NCBI GenBank assembly: GCA_964017065.1
Contig: OZ024785.1
Coordinates: 12,479,086-12,543,085, forward strand
DNA: 64,000 bases
Source: Haliclona indistincta
Taxonomy: Eukaryota > Porifera > Demospongiae > Haplosclerida > Chalinidae
Direction of reading: 5' to 3'
Shown here: positions 1 through 10,419 of the stretch, in pieces
Position numbering within the stretch: position 1 is the first letter of the stretch
How the letters are laid out: every line of letters starts with the position of its first letter
Translations under genes and position numbers: made by a program
Notes under the pieces: model-generated
What the model saw: the letters and a program-made list of their open reading frames with translations, nothing else
Told to the model about the DNA's origin: nothing
The model's database searches: none

Positions 1-888
1 TGTCGCTACTCCACATGGCTGTCCAACAAGATTGGAAGCAATGTAGTGCAGGTACTTGCTACTCTCATCTTGGTCTCATTTACAAAGATCTTCCGGACAG
101 TTGTGCTTGTTGTAAAGTTTATAACTTTGACCTGTGCCAATAAAGTAGTCATCAATGAGCTTGTATGGTGTATGGACGGTAATGTTCGATACTTATCACA
201 ATGGCATGCTGTACTGTTAGCAGCAGCTGTCTTGTTTCTGCTTCTTGCCGCTCCCTACACACTTGCTCTGCTGTTTGATCCTGTGATTGAGAAATATTTT
301 ACTAAAAGTACATTCTTTGCTGATCGTTGGATCAAGTTTAAACCTCTCGTTGATGCCTACCATGGACCTTATAAAGACAACTGTAGGTTTTGGACTGGTC
401 TATTGCTTCTTATTCGCATGTCATTTACATCTATCTCTTTTCATTTGGATGTGCTCGGTACTCTTATCTTTATAACAACTAGCACCATCATGCTTTTATC
501 TTTGATGGTCATTTTTGAAGGAGTGTATCAGAAAAGATACCTAAACAACTTGGAATGTCTGTCATATTTCAATCTTGGTTTACTGTCTGCTCTCGCTGCA
601 GTGTATCAGAACCATGAGCATCAAAAGCAGTTAGTCACTATCATTAGTGTAAGCATTGCTCTAGTTTCATTTGGTGGAATTGTTATGTTTCATGTCCTGC
701 TTCGTCTGAGTCACACCAAATGTTTTAACAAGATATTTAGCAAGAGGTTTGCTTGTTATGGAAGTAGGGAAGAATCGATGAGTTTGTTAGGCAGCATGGC
801 TGAGCAACATGTGCAGCAACCTACTGTGTCTGAAGTGTGTCTTAAGAGGGAATCTTTGATTTATTCTCAAACAGACAACTCGTACTGA
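1..888 (+). CDS. C-terminal part of a beta-helix-type multi-pass membrane protein (5' cut by window edge)
   Basis: The frame is open from base 1 to a stop at 886-888. It encodes only the C-terminal membrane domain: several hydrophobic helices, then a cytosolic tail beginning at about base 710. Base 1 corresponds to base 19419 of the complete paralogue at 16754-20291, and the two are nearly identical through the tail. The last residues differ: here the tail reads through CLKRESLIYSQTDNSY, whereas the paralogue ends earlier in the DLFSNRQLKE sequence. The ectodomain is outside the window. Function is unknown; by comparison with its paralogue it should be a cell-surface protein. It converges on the POT gene at 1951. 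Confidence 0.8.
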   Translation, partial: CRYSTWLSNKIGSNVVQVLATLILVSFTKIFRTVVLVVKFITLTCANKVVINELVWCMDGNVRYLSQWHAVLLAAAVLFLLLAAPYTLALLFDPVIEKYFTKSTFFADRWIKFKPLVDAYHGPYKDNCRFWTGLLLLIRMSFTSISFHLDVLGTLIFITTSTIMLLSLMVIFEGVYQKRYLNNLECLSYFNLGLLSALAAVYQNHEHQKQLVTIISVSIALVSFGGIVMFHVLLRLSHTKCFNKIFSKRFACYGSREESMSLLGSMAEQHVQQPTVSEVCLKRESLIYSQTDNSY

Positions 889-1950
889 AAGAATAATTAT
901 GGAAATGTAACAAAGATGATTGTTATCACGTTTTATACTATAATATAGTTCAACAAACTTGTTGTGTTAGAATGTATGTTACAAGCACCCTCTTTATCAT
1001 CTTATCTTAGTATTATTTCTACTGTTTGTACTCAATAATGAAACATAGTATATAATTATTGATATAGCCTTTATATGTATTAGTTAAAGCATGGTTGGAG
1101 TGCTGTATGGAAGTTAAAGCACGAGCGGTTGGGTCGAGAGGCTGATATACCATAAGGCGAAGCCGAGTGCTGTATCTGCTGTGAGATTCAATCTCAACAA
1201 AGTTACTACATAAGTGATTTTGATGTGTATAGCTAGTTTGTTACATGCATGATGAGTTGTTTCATGATCATGGACTGAGCTCCTCCACTGAATGCTTTCC
1301 TCTGACAGTGGGTGCCAGAAGAGGACGAAATAGTCGTGCTGCACTACTGGGAAAGAATCGTGCATCGGCTAGCAGGGTCTTTCGGTGCATTGCAGGTCGT
1401 GGCACTGGTACTATAATGTGACAAGAGTTCTCAGTGTGAAACATTTTAAAAGCACTGTGGCTCTATACCTTGCACAATATCAAGTATAACATAAAGATGA
1501 CAACAGAAAGCATTGTGGTGCATTACATGTAGCTGCCTCCCAGAGATATTCAATATGATCCTGCATACATGTTCAGAGAGATATAATGTCACTTCTGAGT
1601 AATAAGCAATCATATTACTGTCCTGGATCACCATATAATGGTACACAACACGATTGCCTCGGTAGCTAGCATCCTGTATCAGTGGCTGTACAAGACTTTA
1701 TGCAGACTCTCAGTCAATAGCATACAAGCCAGTACGACAGGTACCGAGTCAATCATGCTTTACCATTCTCCTTGTTGGTGGGCATTTCTTGACTGCTCCC
1801 TGAATTCTTTTCATTTCGTTAAAAATCTTTTTAATTTTCCAGGAGCACAAGTTAAAAGCACACATAAAGAAAGACCATCAGCAACATAAACTTACACAAA
1901 CAACTAAGCTTACTATTCAAACACACTACTGACAATTTGACATAATATGG
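889..1950. other. Convergent intergenic DNA, duplicated at 20292-21251
   Basis: This is noncoding DNA between two convergent genes. It holds the 3' ends of the membrane-protein gene and of the first POT gene. Most of it recurs between 20292 and 21251 with small indels, which shows that it was copied together with both flanking genes. The short open frames here are not conserved between the two copies, and I see no RNA gene. Confidence 0.7.
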
Positions 1951-3699
1951 TTATGATGCAGTCAGTCCTGATAGGATTGCTCTGCGCTCTTGCATGTACT
2001 CCTCCTCCTGGTCTAACCACTTGTCATGAGTGTCCTCAATCATCCCCTGCACATTGACTATCTCGTCTCGCTGTCGGTAGTTGTAACGTCTGGACACACA
2101 TGAGAACAGCACCAGAGACACCAGGATCAGAAACACCTTCACTCCCTCGAAAATTAACCAAGAGGTCTTTTCAATAAGAAGAGTGTCTACCAAACCTACT
2201 AGTAGGTACCTGATGCTAAAAGTGGCATACCACAGACCAATGAGCAGTCCCTGGGTAGTGCGAGGAGCCTGGGCACAGATGAACTCAAACACTGTCATGG
2301 AGACAAGCAGAGAAGAGAGACCATTGAGGAGCTGAGGAATGATGAACCACAGGTAGGTGTTGTCGACTGGGTTGTCTGTTGATTTACACGTGGTGTAATT
2401 GAATACATGTTCAGATCGAATTTTATAGCAGACATCATCAGGGCTATAGTGATAAGATGGACCGTTTAGAACACAGGATAAAAAGTTGTGCTCTGACCAG
2501 TACTTGCTGTCATGGTTGATCACTACTATTATGTACAAGACAACTTGTACTAGTGAGAGGTACAGACCAATCCACATTTTAGTGAGCATTCGAACTTTCT
2601 TGATGTAGCGACTACATTTGTTGATGATCAGTCGATATAGTGGAATACCAACCACTACAACAAGATTGCTGATGTGGAGTGGATTGAGCACAATTAGTAG
2701 CAGTACTGGTAGTGAAGGACAGCTAGTCCTTTGGAGCTGATCCGGAGCAGAGTAGCCATCTCCAGCTAGATGGTATCCAAACAGACACAGGAGAAGAGGC
2801 AGGATGCGTAGGAAAGTCTTAGTGTCCTCCACCTCCTCATTAGTAAATGGTCCTCCATATTTGTTCTTACCCAGGTCTATACGGCGTGGAATATCCTCCT
2901 CCCAGTAGGTGAAGGCACTACGATGCTGAGGGACCTTGTGGTTCCAAGAATACTTGAGCACTTTGTAGATATTCTTCAATGGGTTGAGACCTGCTCTCAG
3001 AATGTACAAGTGACTCTTTGATTTATAAAGGAGCACTAAACTGCTTACAGCAGCTAGACAAACTGTGGCTGCAGCTGAGATAAGCAAAATATTTTTTATG
3101 AAGTGTTTAAATAAGTTTGAATTCACACTAGCTTTTAATGTTTCTGAGCCAATTATAAGATTTGATGCTATGAATTGCACTGCATTGTGAGTCCAGTAGT
3201 ACCAGTGGATGAAGGCAATCAGTTTTGGTGTAGGAGTCTCTAGTAGTTGATCCAGTCCAAATTGAATGGCATTAGCTTCAAACAGTCCAATACCAGTTGT
3301 GATCATAGTTATTAGTGGTATTGCAAGAATTGACAGTGTAGTGTTTATAATACTCTTGCTGCCCGAACTAAACAGTGCTCTATTTTCTAATGCTTCAGTG
3401 AGACTGCAAAGAGTAGCTATAAGTAGTAGTAGCACTGTGATAGAGGTTCCAACTATCAGGAATATGAAGGAACATTTGAGAGTTCGATACCTGGTGAGAC
3501 AGACATCAGCTATGTAGCCAAGGAGAGGGTAGCTGAGAAACAATACACCCAGAATAAAGATGGTGGCAAATTTGTTGGTGGATCGTTCGTGTTGTTCCAA
3601 ATGAATGGTTCTTGCTAGGTTCGATAGTTGAATAGTGATAGAGCAAATGATGACTACCACATGACCTGGTAGGAAAGTACGACGAGCTGGCTGAGGCAT
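1951..3699 (-). CDS. POT/PTR2 (SLC15-like) transporter, copy 1, 582 aa
   Basis: This is a single open frame with about 12 hydrophobic segments, the usual architecture and length of major-facilitator POT transporters. Residues 61-71 (GYIADVCLTRY) correspond to the first PTR2 signature. Residues 147-175 (FGLDQL, then FIHWYYWTHN) match the second PTR2 block. Residues 289-301 (EVEDTKTFLRILP) match the POT/NPF segment before helix 7. Residues 471-480 (FEFICAQAPR) match the helix-10 EFxxxQAP motif, keeping its glutamate. The helix-1 ExxER motif is absent: residues 20-30 read SITIQLSNLAR. A cytosolic loop spans about 225-290, an extracellular loop with three cysteines spans 405-440, and an acidic tail spans 545-582. 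The start MPQP matches the MTQP start of the paralogues. The 5' half and upstream DNA resemble copy 6 and the 3' end resembles copy 5. Substrate is unknown. Confidence 0.85.
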   Translation of the reverse strand: MPQPARRTFLPGHVVVIICSITIQLSNLARTIHLEQHERSTNKFATIFILGVLFLSYPLLGYIADVCLTRYRTLKCSFIFLIVGTSITVLLLLIATLCSLTEALENRALFSSGSKSIINTTLSILAIPLITMITTGIGLFEANAIQFGLDQLLETPTPKLIAFIHWYYWTHNAVQFIASNLIIGSETLKASVNSNLFKHFIKNILLISAAATVCLAAVSSLVLLYKSKSHLYILRAGLNPLKNIYKVLKYSWNHKVPQHRSAFTYWEEDIPRRIDLGKNKYGGPFTNEEVEDTKTFLRILPLLLCLFGYHLAGDGYSAPDQLQRTSCPSLPVLLLIVLNPLHISNLVVVVGIPLYRLIINKCSRYIKKVRMLTKMWIGLYLSLVQVVLYIIVVINHDSKYWSEHNFLSCVLNGPSYHYSPDDVCYKIRSEHVFNYTTCKSTDNPVDNTYLWFIIPQLLNGLSSLLVSMTVFEFICAQAPRTTQGLLIGLWYATFSIRYLLVGLVDTLLIEKTSWLIFEGVKVFLILVSLVLFSCVSRRYNYRQRDEIVNVQGMIEDTHDKWLDQEEEYMQERRAILSGLTAS

Positions 3700-6198
3700 G
3701 ATGCTGGTTTACGCGATAGTTTTCTCAAACCGGTGTTTTTGTATACTTTGTGCTTTCAAAGTTATCTTTGTATAGTTGATGTTGATGTAACAGTTTTGAT
3801 AATCAACCGGCAATTAAACCACTAGGCAGTGTTGTGTACATAATCAAGATGAAACACTAGTGAATTACAATGAGACACTCACGTAACATAGATTGTTACA
3901 TTACTGGCTTATGTTACCATTGGTTTAGTAACTTAATACAAGCCTCCATTTGTGTAGGGATTAGTCGTGTGCATTGGATGCAACTATTGCAGTGCATATT
4001 GTAACTTACCTTATTAGGCAAAGTAGAAGTAATCATGAGTTCTTGGTATTTTATTTGTTATGAGATTAAGACCACTTTTAGTGTCGTACTCGGATGATAA
4101 AAAATAATTGCAAAGTGATTATTTATAATGTTTGAACTGAAGCATTTTATACGCTTATAGTCTAATCTCTTGTCCAGCAGCAGTGTACCGAGAACAACAG
4201 ACATTTTTGGTGAGAGCGAAATTTTCGTAGCTGATTAAATAATTGCTTTTCTGTAACTTTCAGACCAAGATCTTGATGTAAATCAGATGCATCTGATCCT
4301 CTTTGTACGCCCAAAATCATGTATGCCATTTTGTGGGTGTGGTGTGCTCTGGAGGAAAATGCAAATGTTGGTAAATGGGCGGAGTTTTTTTGTGGAAATT
4401 TTGTGTGTGAGTGGGCTGAGTGGAAATTTCTTGGTGCGGAAGTGATAACACTGTAGGAATTCATACAGTAGATTCTGATTGGTCAGAGGTGAATTAATAC
4501 GTCATATTTCACTCGGTGCCCCTCCCTTGCAATTGGCTGTTCTGCAGCATGCTGGTGTGCAATAAAAATACACTTTCTGAGGAGTAGAATCACTCGTTAT
4601 GTATTTCAGTTAGCCTACTTTATCACTAGGCCTATCATATTCATTGGATCGATGGTGTAGTTAGTAACTGAGAAGACGCTTGCTATGATCGCTACTACTC
4701 AAGTCGTCTATATGAACAACCTATGGTGATAGCACTAACGGCTAAGGATTATACTTTTTGCATCATTGTATAAAGACTGCGTAGACAGCTAGTCTCTACT
4801 TACAGCATGTTTTACCAACACGTCGCCATTTGTTTATAAGCACGTGTTTGTTACGAAATCGTCACTTCCGTTTGACCCACCTTGGCGGCCAGACCAACTC
4901 TCGCGCAGCAAAGGGTGTGGTCTGGGGACGAGACTACTGTCATTGAACTGGACTTCACTGGACTGAATTATTGAAATAATATCTACAATAAAATAAAGAT
5001 TTCTATTGAAATCAAAAGGATTGTAAGGATGAAGAAATCTACCACTGGTCCACAATGTAAACCAACAAGGAACAAGCATAGAATGGTAACACGATTGACT
5101 TGCTAACAGACCATACAGTAGTTCAGTGGCTGCTGTGGCTGACTATAGTTGACTTGACACCTGACGTGCATTGAATTGAATTCAGCTTGTGACAAAATGT
5201 TGTATAGCCACTGATGTAGGGATCTATGGTCTGTTAGCAAGTCAATCATGTTACCATTGCATGCTAGTTCCTTGTTGGTTTACATTGTGAACCAGTGGTA
5301 GATTTTTCAGTCTACATCCTTTTGATTTCGATAATTTAATTTTCTTGTTTGTGTCCTTTTTTCAGTGAAGTGCGGTTCAATATCATGCATGTACTGAGCC
5401 GTCTTTGTTTCCACCAGTTTTCCTGTTGTTGATGGCTTTTTTAATAATTTTAAACTTGTAGCAAAAATTGTTATGCTGTACATATCAGCTCGCCTATGCT
5501 TGCATGCAGTGCATACAAGCCCGCCCACACTTGTTTGTAGACCTGTGCAACGGTTATAATTATCTGGCAAGCGCAGAATAATGGTGATCCTACTATAGCT
5601 TACCGTTCTTCGAAGACTCCAGACATATGACATTGTGTTCTCCATGATCCATAAGGTGCGGCAAAACTCAAGCTAGTGCTTGGTCACACAATAAGGGTGT
5701 CTAACACTAAGCTGACAATGAATCACGATTGAGATGTCGCGGAAAATTTCGAAAGGCACCTGCGAAGGGCGTTTAACGACTGTTCGTGGGTGTCTTGATC
5801 TCAGCACTGCTCATGTAAAGGCGCTAGGCACGCTGAAGAAGGAAAGAAAGAAGAAGAAAGCGAAGCTGATAAAACCCGATTTTCACCGTTTCCAGGTTCG
5901 TCACTTTAGTAACAATTTTGAGCAATCTCATTGCTACTGTAAAGATGGGGCAACGCCAGAATAAGTGTCTTTGGATGTATAAATTCACCACCAGGAGAAA
6001 TATCAGCTGCCGCCATCTTGTTTTTCCGTTCATCTCTACATAGGGAGGCACTACATTGTGTCCCTAATATTAGGCAAATAGTACTCCATCAACTAAACTA
6101 CATTTGTAATAATTATGATGTCGCATCAAACAATACAAATTTACACAACTCTTTAGCAGTTAAACTACCATAATCTCTACACTACTGTACTGATCTGG
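3700..6198. other. POT intergenic unit
   Basis: This 2.5-kb spacer holds the 5' flank of copy 1, a MITE-like inverted repeat (4996-5334) and the 3' flank of copy 2. From about 4640 to the end it is almost identical to 8860-10419, and it is similar to 27312-29720. The open frames within it (for example at 4834-5079, 5307-5645 and 5734-5964) recur only because the DNA is duplicated. They show no domain and no coding-type conservation, so I do not call them genes. Confidence 0.7.
4996..5334. repeat. MITE-like inverted repeat, array family copy 1
   Basis: The ends are inverted repeats of more than 60 bp with few mismatches. The left arm contains GAAATCAAAAGGAT and AATGTAAACCAACAAGGAAC; the right arm contains their reverse complements. 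The middle, about 5110-5220, is unrelated between arms. The same element sits at equivalent places at 9217-9555, 24314-24663 and 28527-28866, so it was carried by unit duplication. A separate relative lies at 46425-46673. No transposase frame is present, so it is non-autonomous. Confidence 0.75.
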
Positions 6199-7941
6199 TT
6201 ATGATGTAGTCAGTCCTGATAGGATTGCTCTGCGCTCTTGCATGTACTCCTCTTCCTGGTCTAACCACTTGTCATGAGTGTCCTCAATCATCCCCTGCAC
6301 ATTGACTATCTCGTCTCGCTGTCGGTAGCGGTAACGTCTGGACACACATGAGAACAGCACCAGAGACACCAGGATCAGAAACGCCTTCACTCCCTCAAAA
6401 ATTAGCCAAGAGGTCTTTTCAATAAGAAGAGTATTTACCAAACCTACTAGTAGGTACCTGATGCTAAAGGTGGCATACCACAGACCAATGAGCAGTCCCT
6501 GGGTAGTGCGAGGAGCCTGAGCACAGATGAACTCAAACACTGTCATGGAGACAAGCAGAGAAGAGAGACCATTGAGGAGCTGAGGAATGATGAACCACAG
6601 GTAGGTGTTGTCGACTGGGTTGTCTGTTGATTTACACGTGGTGTAATTGAATACATGTTCAGATCGAATTTTATAGCAGACATCATAAGGGCTATAGTGA
6701 TAATATGGACCATTTAAAACACAGGATACAAAGTTGTGCTCTGACCAGTACTTGCTGTCATGGTTGATCACTACTATTATGTACAAGACAACTTGTACTA
6801 GTGAGAGGTACAGACCAATCCACATTTTAGTGAGCATTCGAACTTTCTTGATGTAGCGACTACATTTGTTGATGATCAGTCGATACAGTGGAATACCAAC
6901 CACTACAACAAGATTGCTGATGTGGAGTGGATTGAACACAATTAGTAGCAGTACTGGTAGTGAAGGACAGCTAGTCCTCTGGAGCTGATCCGGAGCAGAG
7001 TAGCCATCTCCAGCTAGATGGTATCCAAACAGACACAGGAGAAGAGGCAGGATGCGTAGGAATGTCTTAGTGTCCTCCACCTCCTCATTTGTAAATGGTC
7101 CTCCATATTTGTTCTTACCCAGGTCTATACGGCGTGGAATATCCTCCTCCCAGTAGGTGAAGGCACTGCGATGCTGAGGGACCTTGTGGTTCCAAGAATA
7201 CTTGAGCACTTTGTAGATATTCTTGAATGGGTTGAGACCTGCTCTCAGAATGTATAAGTGACTCTTTGATTTATGAAGAAGTACTAAACTGCTTACAGCA
7301 GCTAGACAAACTGTAGCTGCAGCTGAGATGAGCAAAATATTTTCTATGAAGTGTTTAAATAAGTTTGAAACACTAGCTTTTAATGTTTCTGAGCCAATTG
7401 TAAGATAGATCACTACCAATTGCACTGCATTGTGAGTCCAGTAGTACCAGTGGATGAAGGCAATCAGTTTTGGTGTAGGAGCCTCTAGTAGTTGATCCAG
7501 TCCAAATTGAATGGCATTCGCTTCAAACAGTCCAATACCAGTGGTGATCATAGTTACTATTGGTATTTCTAGAATTGCCAGTGAAGTATCTATAATACTC
7601 TTGCTGCGTGCATTAAACAGTTCTCTATTTTCTAATGCTTCAGTGAGACTGCTAAGAGTAGCTATAAGTAGTAGTAGCACTGTGATGGTGCTCGCAACTA
7701 TCAGGAATATGAAGGAACATTTGAGAGTTCGATACCTGGTGAGACAGACATCAGCTATGTAGCCAAGGAGAGGGTTAGTGAGAAAAAATACACCCAGAAT
7801 AATAATGCTGGCAATTTTCTTGGTGGATCGTTCGTGTTGCTCCAAATGAATAGTTCTTGGTATGTTCGATAGTTGAATAGTGATAGAGCAAATGATGACC
7901 ACCAAATGGCCTGGTAGGAAAGTACGAGCTGGCTGAGTCAT
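6199..7941 (-). CDS. POT/PTR2 (SLC15-like) transporter, copy 2, 580 aa
   Basis: This intact frame is colinear with copy 1. It has one arginine fewer near the N terminus (PARTF instead of PARRTF) and lacks the two-residue insertion that copies 1 and 6 carry near residue 192. The variable loop is the type-A version (VSCVLNGPYYHYSPYDVCYK), with an NYT glycosylation sequon. Its C-terminal end (from NTLLIEKTS to SGLTTS) is the same as in copies 3 and 6. It belongs to a 4221-bp tandem duplication with copy 3. The start is the ATG in the shared CATGGCACTGG context (plus-strand notation). Confidence 0.87.
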   Translation of the reverse strand: MTQPARTFLPGHLVVIICSITIQLSNIPRTIHLEQHERSTKKIASIIILGVFFLTNPLLGYIADVCLTRYRTLKCSFIFLIVASTITVLLLLIATLSSLTEALENRELFNARSKSIIDTSLAILEIPIVTMITTGIGLFEANAIQFGLDQLLEAPTPKLIAFIHWYYWTHNAVQLVVIYLTIGSETLKASVSNLFKHFIENILLISAAATVCLAAVSSLVLLHKSKSHLYILRAGLNPFKNIYKVLKYSWNHKVPQHRSAFTYWEEDIPRRIDLGKNKYGGPFTNEEVEDTKTFLRILPLLLCLFGYHLAGDGYSAPDQLQRTSCPSLPVLLLIVFNPLHISNLVVVVGIPLYRLIINKCSRYIKKVRMLTKMWIGLYLSLVQVVLYIIVVINHDSKYWSEHNFVSCVLNGPYYHYSPYDVCYKIRSEHVFNYTTCKSTDNPVDNTYLWFIIPQLLNGLSSLLVSMTVFEFICAQAPRTTQGLLIGLWYATFSIRYLLVGLVNTLLIEKTSWLIFEGVKAFLILVSLVLFSCVSRRYRYRQRDEIVNVQGMIEDTHDKWLDQEEEYMQERRAILSGLTTS

Positions 7942-10419
7942 GGCACTGGTTTACGCAATAGTTTTCTTGAACCTCAAGTTGTTTTGTTATTTTTATGCTT
8001 TTGAAGTTATGTTTGTATAGTTGATGTGGATATGATAGTCTTGATAATCAAAACACTTAAACCTTGTAAGCATAAACAAGATGAAGCACTAGTGAATTAC
8101 AATGAGACACTCAAGTAACATAGATTGTTACATTAGAGGCTTATGTTACCATTGGTTTAGTAACTTAGTACAATCCTCCATTTGTGTACAGACTAGTCGT
8201 GTGCATTGGATGCAACTATTGCAGTGCATATTGTAACTTACCTTATTAGGCAACGTAAAATTAATCATGAGTTCTTGGTATTTTATTTGTTATGAGATTA
8301 AGACCACTTTTAGTGTCCTACTCGGATAATAAAAATTGCAAAGTGATTATTTATAATGTTTGAACTGAAGCATTTTATATGCTTATAGTCTAATCTCTTG
8401 TCCAGCAGCAGTGTACCGAGAACAACAGACGTTTTTGGTGAGAGCAAAATTGTCGTAGCTGATTAAATATTTGCTTTTCTGTATCTTTCAGACCGAGATC
8501 TTGATGTAAATCAGATGCATCTGTTCCTCTTTGTATGCCCAAAATCATGTATGCCATTTTGTGGTGTGCTCTGGAGGAAAATGCAAATGTTGGTAAATGG
8601 GCTGAGTTTTTTTGTGGAAATTTTGTGTGTGAGTGGGCTGAGTGGAAATTTCTTAGTGCGGAAGTGATAACACTGTAGGAATTCATACAGTAGATTCTGA
8701 TTGGTCAGAGGTGAATTAATACGTCATATTTCAGTCGGTGCCCCTCCCTTGCAATAGGCTGTTCTGCAGCATGCTGGTGTGCAATCAAAAGACACTTTCT
8801 GAGGAGTGGAATCACTTGTTATGTATTTCAGTTTGCCTACTTTATCACTAGGCCTATTGTACTCATTGGATCGATGGTGTAGTTAGTAACTGAGAAGACG
8901 CTTGCTATGATCGCTACTACTCAAGTCGTCTATATGAACAACCTATGGTGATAGCACTAACGGCTAAGGATTATACTTTTTGCATCATTGTATAAAGACT
9001 GCGTAGACAGCTAGTCTCTACTTACAGCATGTTTACCAACACGTCGCCATTTGTTTATAAGCACGTGTTTGTTACGTATTCGTCACTTCCGTTTGACCCA
9101 CCTTGGCGGCCAGACCAACTCTCGCGCAGCAAAGGGTGTGGTCTGGGGACAAGACTACTGTCATTGAACTGGACTTCACTGGACTGAATTATTGAAATAA
9201 TATCTACAATAAAATAAAGATTTCTATTGAAATCAAAAGGATTGTAAGGATGAAGAAATCTACCACTGGTCCACAATGTAAACCAACAAGGAACAAGCAT
9301 AGAATGGTAACACGATTGACTTGCTAACAGACCATACAGTAGTTCAGTGGCTGCTGTGGCTGACTATAGTTGACTTGACACCTGACGTGCATTGAATTGA
9401 ATTCAGCTTGTGACAAAATGTTGTATAGCCACTGATGTAGGGATCTATGGTCTGTTAGCAAGTCAATCATGTTACCATTGCATGCTAGTTCCTTGTTGGT
9501 TTACATTGTGAACCAGTGGTAGATTTTTCAGTCTACATCCTTTTGATTTCGATAATTTAATTTTCTTGTTTGTGTCCTTTTTTCAGTGAAGTGCGGTTCA
9601 ATATCATGCATGTACTGAGCCGTCTTTGTTTCCACCAGTTTTCCTGTTGTTGATGGCTTTTTTAATAATTTTAAACTTGTAGCAAAAATTGTTATGCTGT
9701 ACATATCAGCTCGCCTATGCTTGCATGCAGTGCATACAAGCCCGCCCACACTTGTTTGTAGACCTGTGCAACGGTTATAATTATCTGGCAAGCGCAGAAT
9801 AATGGTGATCCTACTATAGCTTACCGTTCTTCGAAGACTCCAGACATATGACATTGTGTTCTCCATGATCCATAAGGTGCGGCAAAACTCAAGCTAGTGC
9901 TTGGTCACACAATAATGGTGTCTAACACTAAGCTGACAATGAATCACGATTGAGATGTCGCGGAAAATTTCGAAAGGCACCTGCGAAGGGAGTTTAACGA
10001 CTGTTCGTGGGTGTCTTGATCTCAGCACTGCTCATGTAAAGGCGCTAGGCACGCTGAAGAAGGAAAGAAAGAAGAAGAAAGCGAAGCTGATAAAACCCGA
10101 TTTTCACCGTTTCCAGGTTCGTCACTTTAGTAACAATTTTGAGCAATCTCATTGCTACTGTAAAGATGGGGCAACGCCAGAATAAGTGTCTTTGGATGTA
10201 TAAATTCACCACCAGGAGAAATATCAGCTGCCGCCATCTTGTTTTTCCGTTCATCTCTACATAGGGAGGCACTACATTGTGTCCCTAATATTAGGCAAAT
10301 AGTACTCCATCAACTAAACTACATTTGTAATAATTATGATGTCGCATCAAACAATACAAATTTACACAACTCTTTAGCAGTTAAACTACCATAATCTCTA
10401 CACTACTGTACTGATCTGG
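7942..10419. other. POT intergenic unit, near-identical duplicate of 3700-6198
   Basis: From about 8860 this spacer matches the previous spacer at a constant offset of 4221 bp with very few substitutions, and the match continues into the next transporter gene. It carries the second copy of the array MITE. No gene is supported. Confidence 0.75.
9217..9555. repeat. MITE-like inverted repeat, array family copy 2
   Basis: This is the same element as 4996-5334 at an offset of exactly 4221 bp, with both long inverted arms retained. It was inherited through the tandem duplication and not by a new insertion. Confidence 0.75.

Noticed and set aside
3266..3517. Plus-strand frame antisense to each transporter (MALASNSPIPVV and relatives)
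   Set aside because: It is the shadow of the conserved coding strand. It is broken or shortened in the more diverged copies and has no independent support.
4834..5645. Minus-strand open frames MLVPCWFTLW and MENTMSYVW, repeated in several units
   Set aside because: They overlap the MITE-like inverted repeat and its flank, so repeat structure explains them.
5734..5964. Conserved lysine-rich open frame present in several spacers (also near 9955, 13205, 25054, 33052, 59323)
   Set aside because: Conserved only as duplicated DNA. Length, frame and start differ between units, with frameshifting indels, and there is no recognisable domain.
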